Source of the DNA: Blastococcus sp. TML/M2B
Lineage (GTDB): Bacteria > Actinomycetota > Actinomycetes > Mycobacteriales > Geodermatophilaceae
DNA: 64,000 nt
NCBI RefSeq assembly: GCF_016612865.1
Contig: NZ_JAENZZ010000001.1
Location: 620,001-684,000 of the forward strand
Reading direction: 5' to 3'
Positions 18,123-28,882 of this stretch are shown here, in pieces (the stretch's first letter is position 1; every line of letters starts with the position of its first letter). The position numbers were made by a program, and so were the translations under genes. The notes under the pieces were generated by a model, which saw only the letters and a list, made by a program, of their open reading frames with translations, was not told the origin of the DNA and searched no databases.

Positions 18123-19058
18123 GTGCCGGTGCTCCTCGACGTCGAGCCCTTCCCCGGGGACGGCCTGCTGTTCTGCGACCCGGGGTTCCACGACCTGAAC
18201 GGCATCCCGGCCGGTCGCCGCTGGCGGTACGAGCACCGCCGCGAGGACCGGCTGGTCGGCGTGCTGGAAGGCGTCGTCACCGACGGTGTGCTGCTGTCCG
18301 GGCACAGCGCCCCGTTCGGCGGGCCCGACCTGGTGGCTCCGGACCCGTCGGTCGAGGACGTCGTCGCCCTGGTGACGGGCGCCCTGGCGGCGCTGCGCGA
18401 GGACGGTGTGCGGACGGCGCGGATCAGGGCGCGGCCGCTGGTCTACTCCGCCGCCGAGCCGCTGGTGGAGTTCGCGCTGCTCGACCGGGGCTTCGCCGTC
18501 GAGCACTGCGACCTGAACATGCACGTGGACCTGTCGCGGTTCACCCCCGACGACGACGTGCTGGACCTGCTCAAGCCGCGCAAGCGCCGGTACGTCCGCG
18601 CATCGCTGCGCGGGTCGGTCGAGCTCACCCCGGTGGACGGCGGGGAGGACCTCGCGACCCTGCACGCCATCATCGCCGGGAACCGGCGGGCGAAGGGCAG
18701 GCCCGAGCCGCTGGCCCTGGACTACCTCCGGCGCGCGCAGGAAGCCTTCCCCGACCGCATCCGCATGCGGCTGCTGCGGGTGGAGGGCCGCGCCGTCGCG
18801 GCCGCGGTGGTCTACCGGGTGCTCGACGGCATCGACCAGGTCGTGCACTGGGCCGACGCCCCGGGGGAGGAGCGCTCCCCGATGGACCTGCTGGCCTACC
18901 TCGTCTACGCGGACTGCCTGCGGCACGGCGCCCGGTTGATCGACCTCGGTCCTGCCTCGGACGACCAGGGCCGGCTCAACCCCGGGCTGGCCGAGTTCAA
19001 GCGCGCGGTGGGCGCGGTCCCGGGGACGCGCAAGGTGTTCACGGTCGACCTGGGCTGA
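18123..19058 (+). CDS. GNAT/FemAB-like acyltransferase (BioF2-like domain)
   Basis: A 311-aa protein whose second half (LLKPRKRRYVRASLRG, DLATLHAIIAGNRRAKG, AAAVVYRVLDGIDQVVHWAD, DLLAYLVYADCLRHGARLID) follows the pattern of the acetyltransferase domain shared by FemAB-like proteins. The final LGPASDDQGRLNPGLAEFKR resembles the GNAT C-terminal motif where the substrate sits. GTG 18123 lies 7 nt after the preceding stop. An N-acyltransferase is the missing step after FdtA- and FdtB-type enzymes, so it may acylate the amino sugar made by the divergent operon; this is inference. Confidence 0.65.
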   Translation: MPVLLDVEPFPGDGLLFCDPGFHDLNGIPAGRRWRYEHRREDRLVGVLEGVVTDGVLLSGHSAPFGGPDLVAPDPSVEDVVALVTGALAALREDGVRTARIRARPLVYSAAEPLVEFALLDRGFAVEHCDLNMHVDLSRFTPDDDVLDLLKPRKRRYVRASLRGSVELTPVDGGEDLATLHAIIAGNRRAKGRPEPLALDYLRRAQEAFPDRIRMRLLRVEGRAVAAAVVYRVLDGIDQVVHWADAPGEERSPMDLLAYLVYADCLRHGARLIDLGPASDDQGRLNPGLAEFKRAVGAVPGTRKVFTVDLG

Positions 19059-19060
19059 GC

Positions 19061-19092
19061 CGTCGCGCCGGGCCCGCAGGCCCGGCGCGACG
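19061..19092. terminator. Bidirectional terminator between GNAT gene and fumC
   Basis: A perfect 14-bp inverted repeat, CGTCGCGCCGGGCC (19061-19074) and GGCCCGGCGCGACG (19079-19092), with loop CGCA, fills the 40-nt gap between convergent genes and should end both transcripts. Confidence 0.75.
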
Positions 19093-19098
19093 AGCAGC

Positions 19099-20502
<1,404 letters not shown>

Positions 20503-20619
20503 GCTGTGCTCCCGGGGTGTCTGGATGGTGACAGTGCTCCGGGGAACCCTAGACACCGGCACGGCCGCGCGACGCCTCCCCGTCCGCGGGAGGTGGGCAG
20601 ACGCCGGGATGCCGCCCCC

Positions 20620-20625
20620 TAGCAT
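20620..20625 (+). promoter_or_regulatory. Candidate -10 box for the PYGQ-repeat gene
   Basis: TAGCAT lies 33 nt before ATG 20659, with the ribosome site GAGGAGCGCCC between them. No recognisable -35 sequence is present. This is the usual weak actinobacterial housekeeping pattern. Confidence 0.35.
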
Positions 20626-20658
20626 CGTCGGACGGATCCGAGCACCGAGGAGCGCCCG

Positions 20659-21285
20659 ATGACACAGCCGCCGTACCCGCCCCCGGGTGAGCCCGCTCCC
20701 GGCGGTGAGCCCGCTGCCGGCGGTGGTGGCGTTCCCGAGGCGCAGCAGCCCTACGGTCAGCAGCCGTACGGGCAGCAGCCCCACGGCCAGCCGCCCTACG
20801 GGCAGGCGCCGTACGGCCAGGCGCCCTACGGCCAGCAGCCGTATGGCCAGCCGCCCTACGGCCAGGCCGCGTACGGGCAGCCGCAGCAGGGCGGGCCGGG
20901 CGCCGTGCCGCCGTGGGGCCAGGCCCCGCAGCCGCCGTCGGGCAACCGGAAGGTCCTCGTGACCGTGCTCTCCGTCGTCGCCGTGGCGATCGTCGCGCTG
21001 GCGGTGGCGCTGGTCGTCGGGCTGCGCTCCGACGACGAGGGGTCCGACGGCGGGTCGTCGATCCCGGCCGCGACCTCGGAACCCGAGGGCCTGGGCGACG
21101 ACCCGGAGCTCGACGACTACGCCGAGGAGTGCCACGACGGCGACATGCAGGCCTGCGACGACCTGTTCAACCAGTCGCCGGTGGGGTCGGCCTACGAGCT
21201 GTACGGCGGCAGCTGCGCCGGCCGGCAGTCCAACACCGACGCCCGTCAGGTCTACTGCGTCGACGCCTTCCCGCCCGCGAGCTGA
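20659..21285 (+). CDS. Membrane protein with PYGQ-repeat N-terminus
   Basis: A 208-aa protein. Residues 1-95 are Pro/Gly/Gln/Tyr-rich with about ten PYGQ(x) repeats, followed by one membrane helix ([20 protein letters not shown]). An outer domain of about 85 residues has four cysteines ([19 protein letters not shown] and GSCAGRQ, VYCVD), probably two disulfides. The layout resembles many actinobacterial DUF4190-type envelope proteins. ATG 20659 has GAGGAG at good spacing. The repeats at 20738-20890 are a low-complexity tandem array in DNA as well. Function unknown. Confidence 0.7.
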   Translation: MTQPPYPPPGEPAPGGEPAAGGGGVPEAQQPYGQQPYGQQPHGQPPYGQAPYGQAPYGQQPYGQPPYGQAAYGQPQQGGPGAVPPWGQAPQPPSGNRKVLVTVLSVVAVAIVALAVALVVGLRSDDEGSDGGSSIPAATSEPEGLGDDPELDDYAEECHDGDMQACDDLFNQSPVGSAYELYGGSCAGRQSNTDARQVYCVDAFPPAS

Positions 21286-21338
21286 GCGCCCGCGGGCCCA
21301 CCGCCCGCCGGGGCGGCCGCGCCGGGCACCGGCTGGGC

Positions 21339-21344
21339 TACCGT
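21339..21344 (+). promoter_or_regulatory. -10 box of the DUF1707 gene (leaderless type)
   Basis: TACCGT ends 8 nt before GTG 21353, with no Shine-Dalgarno sequence between. Transcription would start at the GTG. Confidence 0.4.
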
Positions 21345-21352
21345 CGGCAGCC

Positions 21353-22000
21353 GTGTCCGACGACGCCGCGCTGCCCGCCGTCCCCGAGCCCGATCCCGCC
21401 GCCGCCCCGGGGGTGCGCGCCTCCGACGGTGACCGGGAGGCGCTGGTCGCCCGGCTCCAGCAGGCGCTGGCCGAGGGCCGGCTGGACCTCGACGAGTTCG
21501 GTCAGCGGGCCGGCGCGGCCTGGGCGGCGGTGACCACCGCGGAGCTGGCCGCCCTGGTCGCGGACCTCCCGGCCGAGCCGCCGGTGGAGATCGTCGGCAG
21601 CCGGGCCCCGGAGGTCCAGACCAGCGTGTTCGGGGACATCAAGCTCTCCGGGCCGAGCGTCCCGCTGCGCGCGAGCACGGTCTTCGGCGACGTCCGGGTG
21701 GACCTGCGCGGGCTGCGCACCGACGCCGAGCGGCTCGAGCTGCACCTGTCCACCGTCTTCGGCGACGTCGAGGTGATCGTCGCCGAGGGCGTGGACGCGC
21801 AGCTGCACGGCCGCACCGTCCTCGGCGACCGGAAGATCGACCTGGCCGCGGTGCCGCGGGTGGCCGGCACGCCGCGGGTCGTCGTCCACGGGCGCACCGT
21901 GTTCGGCGACCTGAAGCTGCGCAGCCTGGCCCCGGGGGAGTCGGCCAGCCGCTGGCGTCAGGTGATGGAGCGGCTGGCACGACGGGCCGAACCCGGCTGA
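21353..22000 (+). CDS. DUF1707 domain protein with LiaF-like C-terminus
   Basis: The N-terminal DUF1707 reads [38 protein letters not shown] and [13 protein letters not shown], the standard actinobacterial form. Residues 85-200 are beta-helical repeats ([52 protein letters not shown]), as in the cell-wall-active antibiotics response (LiaF/VraT-like) C-terminal domain. It lacks membrane helices. Probably a regulator or sensor partner in the envelope-stress network. 215 aa; GTG start. Confidence 0.8.
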   Translation: MSDDAALPAVPEPDPAAAPGVRASDGDREALVARLQQALAEGRLDLDEFGQRAGAAWAAVTTAELAALVADLPAEPPVEIVGSRAPEVQTSVFGDIKLSGPSVPLRASTVFGDVRVDLRGLRTDAERLELHLSTVFGDVEVIVAEGVDAQLHGRTVLGDRKIDLAAVPRVAGTPRVVVHGRTVFGDLKLRSLAPGESASRWRQVMERLARRAEPG

Positions 22001-22039
22001 TCCGCAGGGGGCCCTGTCGCGCCGAGTGGGGCCCGGAGG

Positions 22040-22082
22040 GTCCCCGGCAGGTGGGACGAGGGGGCTCCACCTACCCGGGGAC
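22040..22082. terminator. Terminator hairpin between DUF1707 gene and glpX
   Basis: GTCCCCGG (22040-22047) pairs with CCGGGGAC (22075-22082), and an inner AGGTGG/CCACCT stem follows a small bulge. It sits in the 116-nt gap between convergent genes. Confidence 0.65.
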
Positions 22083-22116
22083 GGCTCCTGGCCGCGGTGC
22101 GATCCGGAGGATCGCG

Positions 22117-23160
22117 TCAGGAATCGAAGGGCACGGCCGAGTAGGCGCGCAGCTTCTCCAGCGAGTGCAGGCTCTCGATCGACCGGATCGTGCCGGACTT
22201 CGAGCGCATCACCAGCGACTGGGTCGTGCAGCCCCCGGCGCCGTACTGCACGCCGCGCAGCAGCTCGCCGTCGGTGATGCCGGTGGCGACGAAGAAGACG
22301 TCGCCGCGCACCAGGTCGTCGATGTGCAGCACGCGGTCGAGGTCGTGGCCGGCGTCGAGCGCCTTCTGCCGCTCCTCGTCGTCCTTGGGCCAGAGCCGGC
22401 CCTGGAAGGTCCCGCCCATGCACTTGAGCGCGCACGCGGCGATGATCCCCTCCGGCGTGCCGCCGATGCCGAGGATCAGGTCGACGCCGGTGCCCTCGCG
22501 GGCCGCGGCGATCGCGCTGGCGACGTCGCCGTCGGTGATGAACTTGATGCGGGCGCCGGCCTCCCGGACCTCCTGCACCAGCCCGGCGTGCCGCGGCCGG
22601 TCGAGGATGCAGACGGTGACGTCGCCGACCGAGCTCTTCTTGGCCTTCGCGACCCGGCGGATGTTCTCCGCGACCGGCACGGTGATGTCGACGACGTCGG
22701 CCGCGGCCGGGCCGGTGGCCAGCTTCTCCATGTAGAAGACCGCCGACGGGTCGTACATGGCGCCGCGCTCGGCCACCGCCATGACGGCGATCGCGTTCGG
22801 CATGCCCTTGGCCATGAGCGTGGTGCCGTCGATCGGGTCGACGGCGACGTCGCACTCGGGGCCGTTCCCGTCACCCACCTGCTCGCCGTTGAAGAGCATC
22901 GGGGCCTCGTCCTTCTCGCCCTCCCCGATGACGACGACGCCCTTCATGCTCACCGTGCCGATGAGCGCGCGCATGGCGTCGACCGCCGCGCCGTCGCCGC
23001 CGTTCTTGTCGCCGCGCCCGACCCAGCGCCCGGCGGCCATCGCGGCCGCCTCGGTGACCCGCACCAGCTCGAGGGCCAGGTTCCGGTCGGGGGCGGGGCG
23101 GTCGGTGGAGAACGCGCTCCCGCTCGAGGAGACGGGGCCTTCGGGAACGGGCAGCGACAC
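22117..23160 (-). CDS. glpX: Fructose-1,6-bisphosphatase, class II
   Basis: Gluconeogenic phosphatase removing the C1 phosphate of fructose-1,6-bisphosphate; class II is the usual actinobacterial form. Metal and phosphate sites are in [20 protein letters not shown] and [20 protein letters not shown], and [20 protein letters not shown] is a strong family mark. 347 aa. GTG 23160 follows AGGAGG with 4-nt spacing. The gene is divergent from a DUF4245 gene, 105 nt away, and convergent with the DUF1707 gene. Confidence 0.95.
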   Translation of the reverse strand: MSLPVPEGPVSSSGSAFSTDRPAPDRNLALELVRVTEAAAMAAGRWVGRGDKNGGDGAAVDAMRALIGTVSMKGVVVIGEGEKDEAPMLFNGEQVGDGNGPECDVAVDPIDGTTLMAKGMPNAIAVMAVAERGAMYDPSAVFYMEKLATGPAAADVVDITVPVAENIRRVAKAKKSSVGDVTVCILDRPRHAGLVQEVREAGARIKFITDGDVASAIAAAREGTGVDLILGIGGTPEGIIAACALKCMGGTFQGRLWPKDDEERQKALDAGHDLDRVLHIDDLVRGDVFFVATGITDGELLRGVQYGAGGCTTQSLVMRSKSGTIRSIESLHSLEKLRAYSAVPFDS

Positions 23161-23271
23161 GGGACCTCCTGGAGAGGGACCTGCGATCCGTCGTCCCGCC
23201 GCGAGCAGGGCGAACCCGGGAGGCAGGCCATGGGCGGCAGGCTGGGTGAGCTCTCCTGCGATCCTATGTGC

Positions 23272-23912
23272 ATGACCGAAGTCGGCCCGACGAGCCCGCG
23301 ACCCGCTGACCCCCCGGACGCCCCGGCGTCCCCGGGTGGGCCGGTGGCGGTTCCCGCGCCGTCGCCGGCGGTGGAGCGCGCGAACCGGATGAGCGCGGCG
23401 AACATGATCCGCTCGCTGGCGCCGCTGGTCGTGATCTGCCTGCTGCTCGTCGCCTGGCAGGCCTTCCGCACCAGCGGCGAGGAGACCGTCCGCGCGAGGT
23501 CGACCCGGCGAGCACGGTGCGGCTGGCCGTGGAGCGGGCCGGGTACCCGGTGCCGGCTCCGGCCGGGCTGCCGGAGGGGTACCGCCCGACCAGCGCCCGC
23601 ACCGACGCCGGGAACGCCCGCGAGGGCGATGCGGTCACCCTGCAGATCGGCTACCTGACGCCGTCGGGGGAGTACGCCGGCTTCGCCGTCAGCGACGACC
23701 CGGGCGCCGAGCCGGTCCGCGACGTGCTCGACGGCGCCACCGACGAGGCGGCCGTCGACATCGGCGGGCAGCCGTGGCAGCGGCTCACCACCGAGCGCGG
23801 GGAGACCGCGCTGACCCGCGAGGCCGACGGCGTGGTCGTCGTCGTCAGCGGCTCCGCCTCCGACGACGAGCTGCGCACCGTGGCGGCCGCCGTCACGCCC
23901 GCGGAGGGCTGA
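23272..23912 (+). pseudogene. DUF4245 membrane protein (frameshifted as sequenced)
   Basis: An actinobacterial envelope protein of unknown role that often lies next to glpX, as here. A Pro-rich cytoplasmic start leads to one membrane helix ([20 protein letters not shown]) and an outer domain with [40 protein letters not shown] and a C-terminal SASDDELRTVAAAV. One base is missing near 23494-23496, the only -1 shift in the window; restoring it gives [18 protein letters not shown] and about 213 aa. The start may be ATG 23272 or ATG 23266. Confidence 0.75.
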
Positions 23913-24055
23913 GCGCCGGCGTTGATTGCGGTTCCGTGTCGGGTGCCCGACGACTGCCCGACGCGCGGCCGGTCGCGCGGCGGCCGGGGCGGGGACGCAG
24001 CAGGCTCCCCGCACGCCCGGCGCCACCGCGGCAGCCGGCCGGACGAGGAGCCGAC

Positions 24056-24340
24056 ATGGACGACGACGTCTGCGCGCACGGGGACCACCGGCCACCGGCC
24101 CGGGGCGGGTCGTGCCCGTGCGGCATGGTCACCCGCATCCCGGCCCGCACCCCGCCGGCGTCGGCCGACGACGCGGTGCGGGACCTGATCGCCCGGTGCC
24201 TCGTCGAGCGCGGTGGCGTCGCCGACCTGGCGGGACTCCGGCAGCGGGCCGACCGCGTCCTCGGTGCGCTCGCGCACGCGGGCCTGGAGATCGCCCACCG
24301 GCCGGCCGCGGACCGCGCGGGGGAGCGGCGCTCGGCCTGA
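24056..24340 (+). CDS. Small hypothetical protein with Cys/His-rich N-terminus
   Basis: A 94-aa protein. The first 25 residues contain three cysteines and two histidines (DDVCAHGDHRPPARGGSCPC), which could bind a metal. The rest is one or two amphipathic helices (DDAVRDLIARCLVERGGVAD, LRQRADRVLGALAHAG). ATG 24056 has GAGGAG upstream. No family recognised. It converges on xseB with only 2 nt between the stops. Confidence 0.5.
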   Translation: MDDDVCAHGDHRPPARGGSCPCGMVTRIPARTPPASADDAVRDLIARCLVERGGVADLAGLRQRADRVLGALAHAGLEIAHRPAADRAGERRSA

Positions 24341-24342
24341 GC

Positions 24343-24577
24343 TCAGTCCTCGCCGTCGGCCGGGGCGGCGGCCGCGAGGCGCTCGCGGGCCCGGTCCAGC
24401 CAGTGCTGGCACAGCGTGGCCAGCTCCTCGCCGCGCTCCCACAGGGCCAGCGACTCCTCGAGCGTCAGCCCGCCGGCCTCCAGTCGGCGGACCGACGTCG
24501 GCGAGCTCCTCGCGGGCCTGCTCGTAGGTCGTCGTCGGCTCCTCGGCCGGCCCGGTGGTCTGCTCGGTGCTGCTCAT
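24343..24577 (-). pseudogene. xseB: Exodeoxyribonuclease VII small subunit (frameshifted as sequenced)
   Basis: XseB forms the coiled-coil partner of XseA in the single-strand nuclease. The sequence TYEQAREELADVVRRLEAGG, LTLEESLALWERGEELATLC and HWLDRARERL is the complete family pattern once an extra base at 24492-24493 is removed. Repaired length is about 77 aa, normal for the family. ATG 24577 overlaps the xseA stop by 4 nt, so the two are coupled. Confidence 0.85.
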
Positions 24578-25797
24578 GGCTCCCCATCCTCCCGGTCGAC
24601 CCGCACGTCCAGCCGGCCCCCGCTCACCCGGACCCGCAGCCGCTCGCCGTCGGCCACCTCGGCGGGATCCCGGACGAGGGCCCCGTCGGCGCGCTGCACC
24701 ACCGCGTAGCCGCGGTCCAGGGTCGCCGCCGGCGACAGCGCCGCGACCCGCGCGCGGGCGTGCTCGAGGTCGCGCTCGGCGGCCTCCACCCGGTGCACCA
24801 CGGTGCGGCGGGCACGGGTGCGCAGCGCGGCGACGTCGTCGGCCCGGCCGTGCAGCAGCCGCTCGGGGCTGGCGAGCACGGGCCGGCTGCGCAGGGACTC
24901 CAGCCAGCGCTCCTGCTGCTCGACGCGGGTGGTGAGCAGGTGGCGGGCGCGGGCGCGGAGGCCCTCGACCAGCCGCCGCTGCTCGCCGATCTCGGGGACG
25001 ACGCGGTGCGCCGCGTCGGTGGGGGTGGCGGCGCGCACGTCGGCGACGTGGTCGACCAGCGTCGTGTCGGTCTCGTGGCCGACCGCGGTGACCACCGGCG
25101 TCCGGCACGCGGCGATGGCGCGCACCAGGCCCTCGTCGGAGAAGGGCAGCAGGTCCTCGACCGAGCCGCCGCCGCGGGCGACGACGATGACCTCGACCGC
25201 GGGGTCGGCGTCGAGCACGCGCAGCCCCTCGATGACGTTGGCCGCGGCCTGCGGGCCCTGCACCGCGCAGTTGTGCACCGCGAAACGGACCGCGGGCCAG
25301 CGGCGGCGCGCGGTGACGAGGACGTCGCGCTCGGCGGCGCTGTCCCGGCCGGTGATGACGCCGACGACAGCCGGCGCGAAGGGCAGCGGGCGCTTGCGGA
25401 CGACGTCGAAGAGCCCCTCGGCAGCAAGCAGCTGCCGGATCCGCTCGATGCGGGCGAGCAGCTCACCGAGGCCGACGGCGCGGATCTCGGTGGCGCGCAG
25501 CGAGAAGGAGCCGCGGGCGACGTAGTAGTCGGGGCGCGCCCGGACGACGACGCGCGCGCCCTCGGTCAGCTCCAGGCCCGGCCGGTCGGCGATGTCGCGG
25601 TGGCAGGTGACCGGCACCGAGAGGTCGGCCACCGGGTCGCGCAGGGTCAGGAAGACGGTGGCGGCGTTGCCGCGGCGGGACAGCTGCGCCACCTGGCCCT
25701 CGACCCAGACCTCGCCCAGCCGGCCGATCCAGTCGGCGACCTTGCGGGCGACCGTGCGCACCGGCCACGGCGCCTCGGGGGAGGAGGGTGCGGTCAC
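24574..25797 (-). CDS. xseA: Exodeoxyribonuclease VII large subunit
   Basis: Catalytic subunit of exonuclease VII, acting in mismatch and damage repair on single-stranded DNA. It has the N-terminal OB fold ([27 protein letters not shown]) and the nuclease core [60 protein letters not shown] and [11 protein letters not shown]. 407 aa. GTG 25797 has no ribosome site because a hairpin abuts it. Same operon as xseB. Confidence 0.94.
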   Translation of the reverse strand: MTAPSSPEAPWPVRTVARKVADWIGRLGEVWVEGQVAQLSRRGNAATVFLTLRDPVADLSVPVTCHRDIADRPGLELTEGARVVVRARPDYYVARGSFSLRATEIRAVGLGELLARIERIRQLLAAEGLFDVVRKRPLPFAPAVVGVITGRDSAAERDVLVTARRRWPAVRFAVHNCAVQGPQAAANVIEGLRVLDADPAVEVIVVARGGGSVEDLLPFSDEGLVRAIAACRTPVVTAVGHETDTTLVDHVADVRAATPTDAAHRVVPEIGEQRRLVEGLRARARHLLTTRVEQQERWLESLRSRPVLASPERLLHGRADDVAALRTRARRTVVHRVEAAERDLEHARARVAALSPAATLDRGYAVVQRADGALVRDPAEVADGERLRVRVSGGRLDVRVDREDGEP

Positions 25798-25835
25798 GGT
25801 CCGAGGGTGTCAGACGCTGCCGACACCCCCGGACC
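25798..25835 (-). terminator. Hairpin touching the xseA start codon
   Basis: GGTCCGAGGGTGTC (25798-25811) pairs with GACACCCCCGGACC (25822-25835) with one mismatch over 14 bp and a 10-nt loop. It begins 12 nt after the lipid-droplet gene stop and ends at the base before the xseA GTG. It may terminate the upstream transcript or control xseA translation. Confidence 0.5.
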
Positions 25836-25846
25836 GGGAGCGCGGG

Positions 25847-26851
25847 TCAGGCGCCGCGGGGGGCCAGCGGGCTGGCCTCGACCGCCTGCTCCTCGAGCTT
25901 CTCGAGCCGGTTGCGCAGCATCCGCAGGTAGGGCTCGCGGCCCTGGTGGGCCTCCTCGTAGGCGACGAGGTCGGAGACGGTGCTCAGCGCGTAGCCGCGC
26001 AGCCGACCGCGGAGCTGGGCGACGGAGAAGCTGTCGTACCCGTCGACGGGCGCCTCGGTGGGCGCACCGGAGGAGTCCGCGTCGGCCGGGGCCTCCACGG
26101 TGGCGCCGGCCGCGATCGGCGCCTCGTCCCCGGTGTCGACGCCGGCGGCCAGGCCGGTGGCGGCGGCGATCGGGCCGTCCCCCCGGGCGATCTCGGTGCC
26201 GTCGTCGGCGCTGCCGGCGTAGTCCTCGGGCGCCGGGGCGGCGATGCCCTCGTCGGTGACGGTGGCCTCGACGGTGGCGATGCCGCTGCCGTCGGCGTCC
26301 AGGACGTCGACCGAGGTCGGGACCGACTCGGTGTCGGCCGCGCCGGCGACGGGCAGCTCGATGGCGAGCTCGTCCTCGTCGGGGGCGTCCGGGGCGTCGC
26401 CCGTGGTCGGCGCGGTCTCCTCGAGGGTGGGGGCGGCCTCGATCGCCTCGTCGACGGCCAGCTCGTCGAGGATCTCCTCGGTCTCCGGCGCCTCCTCGAG
26501 GAAGGTCTCCACCGAGTCCTGCGCACCGACGACGTCGGGCACCTCGTCGGGGACGACGTCGGCGCGGTCGAACGCCGAGCCTCGGAAGCCCTGCGCGGGG
26601 GCGGCGTCGCCGTCGTCGTCGAAGGTGGCCAGGCCCGGTTCGGCCTCGCCGCGGATGCCGGTGAACAGCTCGTCGCCGCGGGCGACGAGGCCGGCGTACT
26701 GCTGCTGCACCTTCATCGCGTGCTGCATCGCCATGCCGACGACCCGCACGGGGAGCCCCGGCAGGGTCTCGGGGAGCTTGCGGGCTTCGTCGACGACGGT
26801 CGCGGCCAGGCCGGCAGCGGCGCGGACAACCTCAGGGATCTCACGGGCCAT
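25847..26851 (-). CDS. Lipid droplet-associated protein (actinobacterial)
   Basis: A 334-aa protein of the family found on triacylglycerol droplets in Rhodococcus and mycobacteria. The N-terminus (REIPEVVRAAAGLAATVVDE, LPGLPVRVVGMAMQHAMKVQ, YAGLVARGDELFTGIRGEAE) is amphipathic, the middle 180 residues are acidic and low-complexity, and the C-terminus YDSFSVAQLRGRLRGYALST with LVAYEEAHQGREPYLRMLRN is the conserved end domain. ATG 26851 follows AAGGTGG and replaces a longer non-conserved start. The acidic middle is longer than in most homologues I recall. Confidence 0.78.
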   Translation of the reverse strand: MAREIPEVVRAAAGLAATVVDEARKLPETLPGLPVRVVGMAMQHAMKVQQQYAGLVARGDELFTGIRGEAEPGLATFDDDGDAAPAQGFRGSAFDRADVVPDEVPDVVGAQDSVETFLEEAPETEEILDELAVDEAIEAAPTLEETAPTTGDAPDAPDEDELAIELPVAGAADTESVPTSVDVLDADGSGIATVEATVTDEGIAAPAPEDYAGSADDGTEIARGDGPIAAATGLAAGVDTGDEAPIAAGATVEAPADADSSGAPTEAPVDGYDSFSVAQLRGRLRGYALSTVSDLVAYEEAHQGREPYLRMLRNRLEKLEEQAVEASPLAPRGA

Positions 26852-26964
26852 GGGGCCACCTTGCCCCAGCAACCGCGCCCCGACACCCCCGTCGCCGGTG
26901 ATGTGCCCGTCCGGAGGGTGTTCTGGGCCACCCTCGGGAGTCCCGGCAGGCGTCCGCACCCACG

Positions 26965-26970
26965 TACGCT
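26965..26970 (+). promoter_or_regulatory. -10 box of ispH (leaderless type)
   Basis: TACGCT ends 6 nt before ATG 26977 and there is no Shine-Dalgarno sequence between, so the ispH mRNA probably begins at its start codon. Confidence 0.45.
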
Positions 26971-26976
26971 GGGTGC

Positions 26977-27945
26977 ATGGCAGATCAGCGCGGACGTGTC
27001 CTGCTGGCCGATCCCCGGGGTTACTGCGCCGGTGTGGACCGGGCGGTGGTGGCGGTCGAACGCGCCCTGGAGATCCACGGCGCCCCCGTCTACGTCCGGA
27101 AGCAGATCGTGCACAACAAGCACGTCGTGGCGACGCTCGAGCGGCGGGGCGCGATCTTCGTCGACGAGACGACCGAGGTGCCCGAGGGCTCCGTCGTCGT
27201 CTTCAGCGCCCACGGGGTCTCCCCGGCGGTGCACCAGGAGGCGGCCGACCGGCAGCTGCGCACCATCGACGCGACCTGCCCGCTGGTGACCAAGGTGCAC
27301 CAGGAGGCCAAGCGCTTCGCCCGCGACGACTACGACATCCTGCTCATCGGCCACCGCGGGCACGAGGAGGTCGAGGGCACCGCCGGTGAGGCGCCCGCCC
27401 ACATCCAGCTCGTCGACGGTGCCGACGACGTCGCCAACGTCCAGGTGCGCGATCCCGAGAAGGTCGTGTGGCTGTCCCAGACCACCCTCTCGGTCGACGA
27501 GACCCTGGCGACGGTCGACCAGCTGAAGAACCGCTTCCCCGGTCTGCAGTCCCCGCCGAGCGACGACATCTGCTACGCCACGCAGAACCGCCAGCAGGCG
27601 GTCAAGCAGATGGCGGCCGAGTGCGACCTCGTGCTGGTCGTCGGTTCGACGAACTCCTCGAACTCGGTGCGGCTGGTGGAGGTGGCCCTCGAGGCCGGCT
27701 CCCGCGCCTCCTACCTGGTCGACTACGCCGCCGAGATCGACGAGGCGTGGCTCGAGGGCGTGGGCACCGTCGGCGTCACCAGCGGCGCCTCCGTCCCGGA
27801 GATCCTGGTCAGCGAGGTGCTCGACTGGCTGGCCGCGCGCGGCTACGCCGACGTCTCGACGGTCAAGGCCGCCGAGGAGCGGCTGGTCTTCGCGCTGCCG
27901 CACGAGCTGCGGCGCGCCGAGAAGGCGCAGTCCACCGGCGACTGA
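26977..27945 (+). CDS. ispH: 4-hydroxy-3-methylbut-2-enyl diphosphate reductase
   Basis: Last enzyme of the MEP isoprenoid pathway, producing IPP and DMAPP. The three cysteines holding the iron-sulfur cluster lie in [32 protein letters not shown] and [15 protein letters not shown]. Other conserved pieces are [18 protein letters not shown] and [17 protein letters not shown]. 322 aa, normal length. It is a single gene ending in a strong terminator, divergent from the lipid-droplet gene by 125 nt. Confidence 0.97.
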   Translation: MADQRGRVLLADPRGYCAGVDRAVVAVERALEIHGAPVYVRKQIVHNKHVVATLERRGAIFVDETTEVPEGSVVVFSAHGVSPAVHQEAADRQLRTIDATCPLVTKVHQEAKRFARDDYDILLIGHRGHEEVEGTAGEAPAHIQLVDGADDVANVQVRDPEKVVWLSQTTLSVDETLATVDQLKNRFPGLQSPPSDDICYATQNRQQAVKQMAAECDLVLVVGSTNSSNSVRLVEVALEAGSRASYLVDYAAEIDEAWLEGVGTVGVTSGASVPEILVSEVLDWLAARGYADVSTVKAAEERLVFALPHELRRAEKAQSTGD

Positions 27946-27960
27946 CGCCCCGGATGCACG

Positions 27961-27994
27961 AGAGCCCGTCCCCGCGGCAGCGGGGACGGGCTCT
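27961..27994. terminator. Strong bidirectional terminator after ispH
   Basis: A perfect 15-bp stem, AGAGCCCGTCCCCGC (27961-27975) and GCGGGGACGGGCTCT (27980-27994), with loop GGCA, lies between the convergent ispH and DUF6542 genes. Confidence 0.85.
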
Positions 27995-28009
27995 TCTGCA
28001 TCCGGGAGG

Positions 28010-28612
28010 TCAGCGGCGGGCGATCGCCCGGAAGAGGGCGAGGACCAGCGCCACGACGGTGGCCATGGCCATCGTCGGGAAGCCGCGGATCAGCAGCGTG
28101 GCGACCGTGGGGGCGCTGAACGTCGCCGACGGGGCCAGCCCGATGTTGAGCGCGGCGACCGCGATGAAGACCAGCGGCGGGGAGACGACGACGGAGACCA
28201 GGTCGCGGCGGCGCACCACGAGGGTGGCGACCGTGGTCGAGCCGAGCAGGGCCGCCAGGGTGATCCGGCCCAGGCCGACGCCGGTGTAGGAGTCGACGGC
28301 CGCGCCCGCGAGGGTCACCAGGAAGACGCCGAGCACCGCGACCAGGCCGCGGACCTGGCTGCCGCCGGTCGACGAGCGGGTGTCCACGCGGACGCGCTGT
28401 GCCGCGGCCCGCTTCTCGGCGGCGCGGCCTCCGGCGGCCCGGCCCTCGGCCGGGCGGGACGGCGCGGGGCGGCCGGACGGCCGGGCACCGGATGCGCGGT
28501 CGGCCGGACGGATCGAGTCGCGGCGCGGGGGGAGCGGGCGGCTGTCGCCGGGGCGCCCTCCGCGCGGGGGCACGGGCGGGCGACCGGCCCGGGCGCTGCG
28601 GTCGGGGTTCAT
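28010..28612 (-). CDS. DUF6542 membrane protein
   Basis: A 200-aa protein with a long basic, Pro/Arg-rich N-terminal half and four membrane helices at the C-terminus (VRGLVAVLGVFLVTLAGAAV, ITLAALLGSTTVATLVV, VVVSPPLVFIAVAALNIGLA, FPTMAMATVVALVLALF), the usual DUF6542 layout. ATG 28612 has GAGGA at 7 nt. An upstream in-frame ATG at 28708 has a stronger GGAGG, but the 96 nt between them show weaker third-position GC, so I prefer the shorter form. The 270 nt between this start and the rmuC stop hold no other gene I can support. Confidence 0.7.
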   Translation of the reverse strand: MNPDRSARAGRPPVPPRGGRPGDSRPLPPRRDSIRPADRASGARPSGRPAPSRPAEGRAAGGRAAEKRAAAQRVRVDTRSSTGGSQVRGLVAVLGVFLVTLAGAAVDSYTGVGLGRITLAALLGSTTVATLVVRRRDLVSVVVSPPLVFIAVAALNIGLAPSATFSAPTVATLLIRGFPTMAMATVVALVLALFRAIARR

Positions 28613-28882
28613 GGCACGTTCCTCACGGGGCATGCGCGACCCGGGGAAGGACCGGTCGGGAGAGCCCCCGCCGGGCCGCCATGAATCGGCCGTACGTGCC
28701 GTGGCCATGGCGCACCTCCGTTCCACCGCGGTCGGGCCCGGGTGGCCGTCCCTCGATCGTCACGGTAGCGAGGGACAAGGCAAGTTCGGCGGAGGAGGGG
28801 CTCGCGTCGCCACCCCGACCGTGTCGACGAAGAGACTCGGAGTGAGGGGTGTGACGGACGGTGCGCCGGAGGGCCGGCGGGG

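Noticed and set aside
28623..28682. 19-codon leader peptide before the DUF6542 gene
   Set aside because: It has no ribosome site, overlaps an alternative in-frame start of the real gene, and lacks a codon bias suggestive of attenuation.
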